From Corinectria fuckeliana (lineage: Eukaryota > Ascomycota > Sordariomycetes > Hypocreales > Nectriaceae): a stretch of 64,000 bases of DNA. The translations under genes and the position numbers were made by a program. Positions 32,851 to 42,411 of this stretch are shown piece by piece. Under the pieces are notes generated by a model. The model saw nothing but the letters and a program-made list of their open reading frames with translations, did not search any database and was not told the origin of the DNA. Each line of letters starts with the position of its first letter. The first letter of the stretch is position 1. The DNA lies in NCBI GenBank assembly GCA_019137255.1, contig WPDH01000169.1:1-64000 (forward strand), read 5' to 3'.

Positions 32851-34637
32851 TTAACCAGCCACCACACTCTGACCTCCATCTGCCGTCACCCGTTGCCGGA
32901 TTCGTACCTTCAAGAGCCTCTTCCCGAGATGCGAGGGCATGGTGTAAGGACGCTGTGCGAGAAGCTGGGAGTCATCTGTAGCTGCTGACGACAACGTTCC
33001 CGTGTCAATGATGGCACCAGGCGCAAACATCAGAGCTTCCCCTCTTCGTAGCTGGACGATTTGCGATAGTAAATTTGCTGATGGAGCATTTTGATCCAGT
33101 GAGACTTTGCCGCAGCTGTTATCTTCCCTCTTCCCTACCTCATTGACCATGTCACCAACCCAGTCTCGACCTTCTTCGTCAGTTTCACACATGGAGACGC
33201 CAACGATATGTCGCTTCAGGCTCTGCAGCCAGTCTGGAGAGCTGAAGCGGTGGACGATGGTAACTGAGCATAGATCGAGGAGGCGAGGCGATATCGTGGG
33301 TTCTTGCGTGGAGATGATGACGCTGCAACCGAATAGCCGACAGCAGGGATTCCGTCAGAGTCTGGCATTCAGCGCCGATCGTTATGTACTTGTGTGCTTC
33401 GTCAAGGGCGACCACACGGCCCACTGCCGAGTCTTGCTCCAAGAAAAGACTCAGACATATGTTGAACAATGCGCACGCCATTTCTGCCGTCACACATGGA
33501 CATGACAGATCGACAACGGTGAGGTGCCCGCTCTGGACGAATGGTTAGTTTGCTCCCCGGGCAATAGGCATGGCTTCATGGACTTGCCGCAGGTGCCCAA
33601 TCGTTGCCCTTGTCCACAGAAGACCCCGCGGCCTTCGTCTTCTCATTGTTCGTCTGGCCCGTAGCCTTTCCTAGCCTGCCGAGACTGTGAGAGTCCACTT
33701 GCTTCTTGACCATGAAACTCTCTAGAGTCTCCAGACGCTGCTGTAAAGGAGCCCGTTGTCCATCGGAGAGATTCTCGGACTCCAAGGCCCGCTGAAAGGC
33801 ACCGTAGTCGAAACTCATCCCAGACTGCTGCTGTTGGATCCTCAATTCGCGCAAAACTCGCGTTACCACGTGCAGGTACAAAGGCATGCCCCCTCCCTGA
33901 ATGGAGCTGACGGCCATCAGGTCCAGCATGCGCTTCGTATTCAGGTCGGATTCGTTGATGCGCAACTCCTCAACTTCTACGTTAGGCAGGCATGCATAGA
34001 CTCTCTTTTTGTTGGTTAGCTTCATTTCAGGCCTAGCAAGATGATTGTTGGTTAATGATGCGGTACGCACCTTGATCTGCTGAACATTGGTTGGCGGGCA
34101 AAGGACCCTGACTTTCACGCAGGCCTCCGACGACAGGAAAGCAGCTTCGCAGGGCAGGCCGCCTGTGTCTGAAACGAAAGCATCATAGTGAAAAACAAGT
34201 CCCGTCAGAGGTCGTGGTAGGACGGTTGCCTTGGAAGGAGCCAAGCAGTTTTCCAGGAGACAGCTGAGAGTGTGACTTTTGCCTGACCCTTGACTTCCGC
34301 AGATAAAAACACTGGATGGGGCGGCAACGTTGTAGAATATTCGCGGATCCGGCTTGGTCGACGCGCTGCCCCTTCCCACTGATCCCAAGGCTGCTTCGCG
34401 AATGTCTGCCGCGAGAAGGCCATACTGAGTGAAGGCTGCCTTTCCTTGCTTCTCTTTGGTAGCGGAAAGAACGTGGCTTCGTACGGATTCGGTGAAGATT
34501 GGAGCCATTACAACCTCACTAGCTTCGTTGAAGTCAGCTTGGGTTTGTAAGAGCGCCATGTGGCTCCGGAGAGTGGCGTCTTCCGAAGGAGGAGTCAGTA
34601 GGCCGGAGGGGCAGCTCCTGGAGGATGAGGCTTCCAT
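32851..34637 (-). pseudogene. P-loop ATPase, fungal hypothetical family, with GC-AG intron and frame break
   Basis: Exon 1 (34637-33588) encodes 350 residues including Walker A GSQGSGKSHTL (about residues 114-124). An intron of 55 bp at 33587-33533 starts with GCAAGT and ends CCAG; only this GC-AG splice keeps the frame, giving DWAPASGHLTVVDLS. Exon 2 continues with a Walker-B-like RVVALDEAHKYI and SLLSAIRLQ. At about 33322 the frame breaks: the expected continuation IISTQEPTISPRLLDLCSV is read in a different frame and runs on through SMCETDEEG to RVTADGGQSVVAG and a stop at 32851. About six residues of the IR-Q-RH segment appear deleted. This looks like a deletion of about 17 bases that inactivates the C-terminus. 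The family is widespread in filamentous fungi but its role is unknown to me. Confidence 0.7.
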
Positions 34638-34757
34638 CAGCTCGTGATGTGGCGTATTGTTCTTTTTTTGGATGTCGAGAGTTCAATTGAAATAATTGAA
34701 CTTGGCTGTTCAGTCAGATAACTTTGATCTCTTGCCCCGAGAGACATTTGCCCTTTA

Positions 34758-34804
34758 AGTCCCCCCCCCCACTTCTGGACCACCCCCCCTTCTAGACCAC
34801 TTTT
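34758..34804 (+). repeat. Left terminal inverted repeat
   Basis: It starts AGT, then a run of C, ACTTCTGGACCACC, another C run and TTCTAGACCACTTTT. It is the near-perfect reverse complement of 36559-36605. The C runs may vary in length between copies. Confidence 0.88.
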
Positions 34805-36558
34805 TCGTAACATCACGAAACTCACCCTTAATGAACACTCATCAATTAAATAATAACATAACGCTAGAAATCAGGTATTTTTTCGCTATTTAGAAGGTTA
34901 AGCTGCCACTTAAAACATATATCCTAAAATCTAATTTTCTTATATTTTTTTGACGTCCCTGGCGGATCTAACATTTCCTCTATTAGTTTCTAAGCCTTTA
35001 CCACATCTGGGATTTGTATAAAGCGCAAATTAGTATTAAATATGAGCTTTCTTCTCTTTTTAAGTCTTAATTCTTCTAATTTAGTCTGTAGGACTATTAG
35101 TTCCTTCTCTTAGGCAGCTAATCTTATGTTTTAATAGTCTAATCTCTTAGTAACCTTCATCAGGAAAAGCTAGGTAGATCTATTAAGTAACGCTAATAAA
35201 GGGATAATTAAAAGTGCAGATTTTAGCTGCTATAATAATAAAGACATCCTAATAGTTATTTCTAATAGGTCTGCTATTATCTTAGGTGGTGTTTATAGGC
35301 GGATATCTAGCTTGCTAGTTATAGGGTTTAGTAGGGGCTTTACCAGACTAACTGGCTATAATCTAGATAATTTCTAGCCTGCTAAGATGTTTAAAGATGT
35401 AAGGGTAGCTTACTAGGCCTTATAATAATAGCAGATAAAGGTTATCTTGCCTAAGTGTGTAGAGTTATTAAGTCTGGCTAACTTAGAAATCTCTCGCTAG
35501 TATGTATTTTTTAGGGGGCTAAAGATAGTAATATTAAGCAGCTAAAGAATATAAGAAGAATAAGAGATTAGAAATAATAAATATATATTATTCCTATAAT
35601 ATTTAAACATAAAATTATTAGTATAGTAACTATTATAGCTATTAATAACAAGAAGTCTTTTATCTCCTGCCTTTTTTAGTATTATATGAGAAATAAAGAC
35701 CTTTATTAGCTAATTTAGGGCAACCTAGTTATTAGTCTAGCCCTTTTCTGTTAAAGTAAAGTTCTAAGATGCTAGAAAATCAAGCTCTACTAGAAACTAT
35801 AACTATTAAATAGTCTTTCCTTTAAAGATCACTAAGAGGGGTAAAACCTAGCTATCTATGCTAATATATTTAATAATTATGATCTAGAAATATAAGCCTA
35901 GGTTCTTAATTATTATGATCTTATGCTCTAAGCTTTCTAGCATAAGGCTATTATGTTCTTACCCTTCTATAATACTAGCTTTATCTATATTATATCGATT
36001 TTCCCTGAGAATACTCTTAACCTCTAGGATTATTAACTAGCAGAAAAATCCCTTAATATTATTAGTTATTACCCTATTAAATCATACTATATTAAGCTTC
36101 TGACCTCAAAGAGTCTTAATCCTTAGATTTCTACGTTTAAAAGCTTTAATCTAGTGAGATCTAAGAGGCTTTATAACCCTGTTTAGGATAGCAATTTGAG
36201 ACGCGAATTTAATAACCTAGGCTTATATTAGAGGGAAGCCTAGGTGTTCTTAGACTAGGACCTAGTTAATAAGATCTAATTCCTGACCTAGGGAGAGCTT
36301 TTAATAAGTCTAATAAGCAGTTTGGTGACTTTAATAGCTGTTAATTTGATTAACTAGACTTAAACGCAGTATGCTATTGCGTGAGGCTGTAACTCGTGTA
36401 GATACCCTGTTTTCCACGTCTTTAATAGCGTTTTGAATGTTAGATTCTGTGTATTAAGGTATGATAATCAAAATGATAAAAAAATTATTGCAATTAATCT
36501 ATTAGTGCGCGAGAAATCGCGGTTGGAATGTAGAGGCAGATGGGTGTGAAGGTGGCAG

Positions 36559-36605
36559 AAAAGTGGTCTAGAAGGGGGGGTGGTCCAGAAGTGGGGGGGG
36601 GGACT
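36559..36605 (-). repeat. Right terminal inverted repeat
   Basis: Reverse complement of the left repeat, ending ...GGGGACT directly before the duplicated TA at 36606-36607. Both repeats kept long G/C runs although the interior was strongly RIP-mutated, because C-rich runs lack CpA targets. Confidence 0.88.
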
Positions 36606-36607
36606 TA

Positions 36608-37298
36608 TAGAGCTGGCTATGTGCCGCTGCTGCTACGTCCTCTACCTACCTGACTTGCGCCTCGAATATTGAGGGTGACGGGGGATCAAAGCGTCACTTG
36701 GACAGCCTCTTGCAGAACGTGGATGGCCTCCCGCAGAATGTGGGTGGCCTCCCGCGTAAGATTATCATCCTGGGCAGTGCGCCTAGTCGAAGAGGGAGGC
36801 GGGCAAGATCTCTCAGCACCGATACGTTTACAGGATAAAAGATATTGGTTGGGACTGCTCACTGTGCATGTCAAGGATGCTCTCATCGTATGAGCAAGCT
36901 TTGTAGTACCACACCCGTCGTAATACGCCAACTTCTTTTTGCTGAGCACTTTATAACTTGAGATTGTAGTTACATGAACTTGAGTGGACTGTCTCCCATT
37001 TGCCACGTCGTTTCAGCATTGGCTAGCTGGGGTGCCTCACTTATCCAAGCTAATTCGATTGATCTTCCAATGTTACGCGACATCAGCGGTGTAGAGCGTG
37101 GGGAAGGCCACTTACTTAAGTCTGACATTACTTGCACAGCGCAGCCTGGTTTTCAATTTATTGCTTACACGCCACGCTACCATTGCTGCCTAATAATACC
37201 CCATCAGCTTGCTTTTGTAGATAAGAAAAACACACAAAACACTCTAGCACTGATTCCTCACCGCTCAGTTGTTTCTTCCCATTGCCTCCATCGTAGAC
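36608..37298. other. Intergenic between transposon and CCCH relic
   Basis: About 690 bp with normal composition. A short repeat of the type GTGGCCTCCCGC/GTGGATGGCCTCCCGC occurs near 36720-36755. No gene recognised. Confidence 0.35.
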
Positions 37299-38607
37299 AT
37301 GGGCAACGTACCCGGCACAGCTCGGGAGCAGCCGCCCGAGCCAGGTCTCGGGACTTGGCCCATAGTCCACCGCTCTCCGTATCGATACTACGCCCGCACT
37401 ACCTGTTTCCGAGGGGCTGCGTGCCGAGTTTCTCATGCAGCTTCTCAGCAACGTCCAGTTCTTCCACGAGCCCAGAAACAATGCCGATTCTATGCCAAGG
37501 GACGTTGCAATAGAGGAGACGCTTGTCGGTTTCTTCATACGACTCCTGCAGCCGCAGAAGACGTTGAGCAAGAAGCCTCCAAGGTATGTCGTACGGTGAA
37601 GCTTGGTTGTGACTACCCGAAGACGCCCATGCTAATCAAGCCGGACAGCAAAACCGGAGCTGGACCTACGAGATAGGTGGCACATAGGTCAGGTTCGACG
37701 CTGGTGCCAAGATTGCAAAGGTCTCGCTTCCCTCCGACTTCTCCGCGTCCGAATCACCAACCTCCCTCAGGACAGCTCGGCTCAACCCGTTGCCTCGCTT
37801 CTGGCTAACGTCGGCATCACGGTATCTGCATGTGACGTCCGAGTTCTCACGCGTCCTTGCTACTAGGAAACCTGTACTGCCATGGTCAAATCCGAGGATC
37901 TTACCTTTGCCAGGACGGCCCGCGACAAGCTGCGTACCTACGTCACCCTCGGAGATGTCGAGGCCACTCCCATCCCCGCACCAATGCAACAGGGCTCGAC
38001 GCTCCACCGCGTCGACCACCGCAGAGTGCACTGTTCCTGGCATAAGCCTTCTCGTGTGGCGCGGCTCACCTTTGAGGAGAAGGCCGTCGCACAGAAGGTA
38101 CAGGGGCGATTTGGAGCTGGTGACTCTCAAAGTCCTAGGATGCAAGGTCATTGCCGATCTTCCAGCCGCGCAGGACAACCAGGAGGGTCAAAACGGCTGG
38201 ACTGTGACATTGTGTCGCCTGAACGCTACAGCTGAGGAGTAGGACATCCGTCAAGTTCCTGCGAACGCAAGTTAACCCAGCAACATCGAGCTGGAAGATC
38301 CAACCCATGCCGAAATATCGATCTAGACTCCACCATTGTTCAGTCATTGCTGACCGACATCGGCCCATTGGAGTGGTGGGAGCTGAATCCCAATCCCAAA
38401 GGCAGGCGCATCAAGGCTCGTGCGGCTTTCTACAAAGAGTCTCACGCCCAAGAAGCAGCAGCTTCGCTGAACAAAAAGCCCTTGCCATTTCACGACAAGG
38501 CAAAATTGACTGTCTCGCTTGTGTCATCGGCCAAGTTGAAGGTACCAACTCGAGTATACGGTGCTGTACGTGAGCAACTTGAGGATGAGCGACAGCGAGT
38601 AGTTTAA
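37299..38607 (+). pseudogene. CCCH zinc-finger / RNA-binding-like protein relic
   Basis: From the ATG at 37299 two CCCH-type fingers appear. The second, CRFYAKGRCNRGDACRFLH, is intact. The first, YRYYARTTCFRGAACRVSH, has Tyr where the first Cys should be, consistent with TGT to TAT. The frame stops at 37676 but related sequence continues in other frames: AGAKIAKVSLPSDFSA, then VRITNLPQDSSAQPVASLL (an RRM-like start), a TAG near 37863, then EATPIPAPMQQGSTLHRVD and VHCSWHKPS. Later IGPLEWWELNPNPKGRR and an SLNKKPLPF block end at 38607. This order resembles the N-terminal portion of fungal proteins that combine CCCH fingers with RING/IBR domains, from memory of the family; the IBR part is absent. 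Several frameshifts and a stop make it a clear relic. Confidence 0.65.
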
Positions 38608-39339
38608 TAACGTCCTAGCTTGCCTCAACGTCCCTGACGTGGTAGTAGTGACACGCCCTGTGGATAGCTTTGCCTTCTATTGCATGTCGCCGAGTGCGCT
38701 ATAAGTGTGCGCTGATTGAACTCAACCAGGCCGCGAGCCTGCCCGAGGCTAGCTCTCTATAGCAGGGCAACTAAGAAAGATCAACATGCTTTATGTTCGT
38801 TTGCGTGGCTGAATGGCCAGGGCAGCTGATAAAGGAAGGCGGCAGTGACGGTCGTTTGGCTGCATCGAGTAGGTCACACCCGGGGTATTCTCCTCCTGAT
38901 TATGGTTGAGACCGGCATTGTTTCGTCTCCAACAGGGCTAACTCGGTCATGGATGACCCATCAATTGTTTCAAAGACGCTGTTGGACCATTCAATCTAAG
39001 CTTGTATCTTTTGCCCGCAACGGGTTCTTCATCCGACCAGGGTAGGATTCCGTGAGTTCGGAGAATTGAGTGATTGGAGCGGCTTGTTTCTCCTTCGTGA
39101 TACGGATGTCGGCTGTCGTACTCGGTACGGGGGGTCTCATCCACAGCTCCTCACCATTATTCAAAACATCATCATCACTATTATGGCAAGCATGTCGAAT
39201 AGGTTTATATGCTAGGGCTTGCCGATGGAAGTGAGCATTTTAGATATCATCCCTCTCACTATCCACGATCGCAGCTCTCTTCTCCGCTTACTCCATCCAA
39301 CCTTGCCACATCACCTGAGGCGCTTAGCCATCGCCCATC
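38608..39339. other. Intergenic, 5' flank of the secreted zincin
   Basis: No gene recognised in 730 bp. A TTTATAT element near 39204-39210 may be the TATA box for the gene at 39340, about 130 bases away. CT-rich leader sequence follows at 39250-39330. Confidence 0.4.
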
Positions 39340-39876
39340 ATGCACTTTTCTCTCGTTTCCTTCGTCTGGCTGTACGCCTACCTTGCCTCAGCGACCGTAA
39401 CCTGGTCATTGCAGCAAGTCTCCAACCCCACGTCAGATCAATCCGACGCCTACACCCGCATCACCAGCGCCATGAACTTGGCAGTGGCCCGATACAACAG
39501 ACTGGCCTCTCGTGCAAGCAAGACCATCACGGTCCAGTATGTGCCCAGCGTGGCCACGGCGGACGGTAACTTCAACGGCGCCATCCGGTTCGGCTCCAAC
39601 CGATCGTACATGAACGAGCGAACTGCGCTCCACGAGATCTCCCACACGCTCGGCATCGGCCAGACCCAGAGCTTCACTGACAGGTGCGCCGCCAACAACT
39701 GGTCCACGGCAACACCGCTCCTCCGGTCGTGGGATGGCGCATCGGCGGTCATCAACTGTGGAGGAGGCCACATCTGGCCGTACGGTCTCAACTACGACAC
39801 CGAGATGAGCGAGTCGAATGCCAACCGGCATTGTCAGTTGGTCAATGCCATGTTGGCTGATGGCCTGGCGAGCTGA
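39340..39876 (+). CDS. Small secreted zincin-like metallopeptidase
   Basis: An intact single-exon 178-residue protein with a signal peptide (about residues 1-20, MHFSLVSFVWLYAYLASATV). The zinc motif HEISHTLGIG sits at residues 98-107, giving ligands His98 and His102, catalytic Glu99 and the conserved Gly. The downstream part has WDGASAVINCGGGHIWPYGLNYD and an NRHCQLVNAMLADG helix, a pattern I associate with small fungal and bacterial secreted zincins, some of which carry a lectin domain that is lacking here. The likely third ligand is the His in GGGHIWP or NRHCQL. It probably cleaves extracellular peptides or proteins. All key residues are present and the frame is undamaged. Confidence 0.82.
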   Translation: MHFSLVSFVWLYAYLASATVTWSLQQVSNPTSDQSDAYTRITSAMNLAVARYNRLASRASKTITVQYVPSVATADGNFNGAIRFGSNRSYMNERTALHEISHTLGIGQTQSFTDRCAANNWSTATPLLRSWDGASAVINCGGGHIWPYGLNYDTEMSESNANRHCQLVNAMLADGLAS

Positions 39877-40322
39877 GGGTATTTCGGCTCGGGCAAGTGG
39901 AACGCGCTTTACATGCGTTACGTTTTGTGCTTGGAAAGCTCCATCATGTGTTGGATTTGACATTCTATTTATTACTGACTATTTACTGCGTACATATTTC
40001 AAGATCAAAATTGTTCATTCAAGCTTTGTAGTTTATATGGCTTGCGTACTCTTTTCGTTCCAACCCCATCATTGCTGAGACCTTTGCATCAGCAATGTTA
40101 AATTTTCCCAGGTAGGTCATTTCATAAGTCATCACGCATCTAAATAAACAGGGAACTCGCAACCTTAGAAAATGCAAAAGAATTTGCAGCTGGTAGAAAT
40201 AATCATGCCACGCACAGATAGTTGCTTGCTGTACTAAAACTGCGCGTAGGTGCAGTACTTCCAATTTGGAGACTGTCAGTAAGGGTCGATTTGCATCCAA
40301 GTCGGCGAGGCTGGCCTCCTCT
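39877..40322. other. Intergenic, nothing recognised
   Basis: 446 bp between the zincin gene and the doubtful minus-strand frame; AT-rich towards 40000-40060. No gene or RNA seen. Confidence 0.3.
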
Positions 40323-40874
40323 TTAGCATGAGCAAGTTGGAGATGATGTCGGGGGTTCTAACGAGAAATTGTTTGAGCGTCTGCTATTCGAGGATATGCT
40401 CAGCGGCAAAATCCGGCAACCTCCCCAAATTCGTGATCGTTGCACGCAGCCTTTTGGGCCCGTATATTTTCCACTACTTATGCTTCCCTTACAATTTGAC
40501 CATGTCACCTCAGGAAGATGATTGAGACCTCTTGTACGCACACTATTTTTGGGGCTCGAGTTGACGCAGAAGTTGAAAGTTGGCATGTCGAGTTGGGGAT
40601 CTCCGCTCGGGTTCATACTATACTTATAGCAGTACGGCAAACCGAGTCTCTTGTCGGTCTCTCGTTGTTCAGTTTCCGACCAAGTGCCTGCAAGAGAATG
40701 AATGACAGTATCGAGGACTCGGAAGCGGAACGCGTGAGACGTAGTAACCGAGGCGAATTTGCGATCCACGCATCGCAACCAAAGGAGTGCAAATTTGAGT
40801 AGCAGAGAAACAACCTCACCAAGAAGCTCATCCAGAAGAGAACAGAAGGGAGGCCTTAGTGAAGTTTGAGGCAT
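40323..40874 (-). CDS. Doubtful hypothetical protein
   Basis: An open frame of 183 residues with an ATG at 40874. Residues about 10-70 have a regular hydrophobic pattern (LLDELLGEVVSLLLKFALLWLRCVDRKF) followed by SVTTSHAFRFRVLDTVIHSL, reminiscent of F-box-like fungal proteins but without a firm match. The C-terminal third looks non-coding (Ser/Arg-rich, low organisation) and may lie past a lost splice site or frame break. It could be the remnant of a longer gene. No function assigned. Confidence 0.28.
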   Translation of the reverse strand: MPQTSLRPPFCSLLDELLGEVVSLLLKFALLWLRCVDRKFASVTTSHAFRFRVLDTVIHSLAGTWSETEQRETDKRLGLPYCYKYSMNPSGDPQLDMPTFNFCVNSSPKNSVRTRGLNHLPEVTWSNCKGSISSGKYTGPKGCVQRSRIWGGCRILPLSISSNSRRSNNFSLEPPTSSPTCSC

Positions 40875-41466
40875 TGTTGCGTCAAACAGGTCAGGAGGGT
40901 GAGTTAGATGTTTGTTGACTTTGCTGGACGAAATGTTTATTTAAAGATGATGGAGAGAGTGAGAGCAAGACTGTGAGATATTCGGTGAAGAACAGGCAGT
41001 CGATGTGCAGCCTGAAAGAAGCTGAGTTATTCACTGCCAGGTCAACCCTGTTAGATTACCGTGTTGGTTGAAGAGACCTGGAAGAGCCATTGAGAGCGTA
41101 CTGCATCGCACCACGTACTTTCCCGTCCTGTTAGGCGCGAATTTCAGACAAATACGACGGTTATTCATCGAGCGAATTTTCAAAATAAGAAGCTCATTGG
41201 ATAATCAAGGGTCGCCCTGTCGATCGTGTGTTGATCGAGCCCTCAGTCAACCCCAATGCTCTAGTAGCTCTTGGGGACAGTCTCAGCGCATCAAATTCCT
41301 ACTGTTATCATCGATGACCAAGACACCTTTTTTCAAAAACAATGCTCATCATGGCTATTTCTGCAACTCGCCGTATATGAAAAGGTCCAAAGTCAACGTA
41401 CCCAGTCAAACCATAGCCCGGTTGAAATGCCCGTCCACCGAAAGGAAATCATTTTCCTTGGATAGC
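40875..41466. other. Intergenic, nothing recognised
   Basis: About 590 bp without a convincing frame on either strand. Confidence 0.3.
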
Positions 41467-41915
41467 CTATCCAGATGATCCTGCGTTGCTGTTTTTATCC
41501 GATAGCAACATGCCGAAAATTGTGTCTTCGAGAATCGTCGTGTTCATGCCCCATTCCGAAGGGATGAAACGTTTCACCTTTGCAGCAACAGAAGCATCCG
41601 CCGCCAGGTTTTGATGCTCAGTTGTCGGTGGAACAAGGAACAATATAACAGCGTCTTCGCCTTCGAGAGCCGTCTTCCAAGAGTCAAAAAAATTATAGGC
41701 GACCTTCTTGACCTTCACGCCGCCAGGGAAAGTAGCGGTAGACGATGGTCGCTTCAGGGCCGTGACATTGAAACCAGAGGCTAGAAGCTCCTTAACTACC
41801 ACCTTGCCATTGTTGCTGGAGGCCTTTCTGCCCCATTAGCAATGCATGATCTCCCGGGACTTTGCAGTATAGTGTCACCTACTCCGGCTATAGCGATGTT
41901 CTGTAGCTGAGACAT
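41467..41915 (-). pseudogene. NmrA/isoflavone-reductase-like fragment
   Basis: From the ATG at 41915 the frame reads MSQLQNIAIAG, the usual start of NmrA-like NAD(P)-binding proteins, then diverges. A related frame resumes at about 41805 with KVVVKELLASGFNVTALKR and continues through FFDSWKTALEGEDAVILF to VKRFIPSEWGMNTT. Between them the glycine-rich GxxGxxG loop is interrupted: a GTAGGT donor and CCAG acceptor exist but do not restore the frame. The protein stops at 41467, about 110 residues after the conserved FIPSE motif should have led into the substrate domain, so the C-terminal half is missing. The piece cannot form a full Rossmann-plus-substrate-domain enzyme. Confidence 0.68.
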
Positions 41916-42411
41916 ATTGAATTTCTGACTTGTAATTTGTGTCACCAACTTGCCGAATTCAGTCCTCGAGTTCGAGTCTAACATAAAAGCAGTGGTTTTA
42001 GATAATGATGGTGAGTGGCTGAGTGAGGCCATTTAATAGATTTTTTACTGTACTACAGAGTACCAAGTCCAGCGTTAACCTTGCCAGTCAACAAAGCTAG
42101 TCAGCCAATTGCCCATCGTCAGTCCCTGTTGTGCTGATAATCTTGGTGAGCTATCTGCAACTACTCTGCAAGAACGGGCTGATTGGTAATGTGCATGATG
42201 CTTGTCGACATCGGAAACTCAGTCGATCCAGTGAGGTCTCACTCCCTGACTTCAGGCCCCACCTCGAACCCTGGGTTTGAAGATGGGACGGAATCTAAAC
42301 AACCCATCGGATGACGATGCTGCTTAGGTCATCTCATAAACCCCCCTCACAGCGATGCTTGAGACAACGATGCCATTTCGATATGAAACCATCAAGCATC
42401 AAGCATGAAGT
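41916..42411. other. Intergenic, nothing recognised
   Basis: About 500 bp between two relics; no gene seen. Confidence 0.3.

Larger units (their letters stand above)
34758..36605 (-). mobile_element. RIP-degraded Fot1/Pot2-like (Tc1/mariner-pogo) DNA transposon
   Basis: A 1848-bp element bounded by 47-bp terminal inverted repeats that begin AGT and flanked by TA on both sides (34756-34757 and 36606-36607), the target duplication of Tc1/mariner elements. Size and AGT termini match the Fot1/Pot2 group (about 1.85-1.93 kb). The interior is heavily TA-rich with no open frame. On the minus strand, around 36060-35920, a transposase ghost can be read around ENRYNIDKASIIEG, matching the ENxYNMDEAGIMEG box of Fot-type DDE transposases, so the transposase ran right to left. 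The element cannot encode protein. It inserted about 120 bases upstream of the ATPase start at 34637. Confidence 0.85.
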
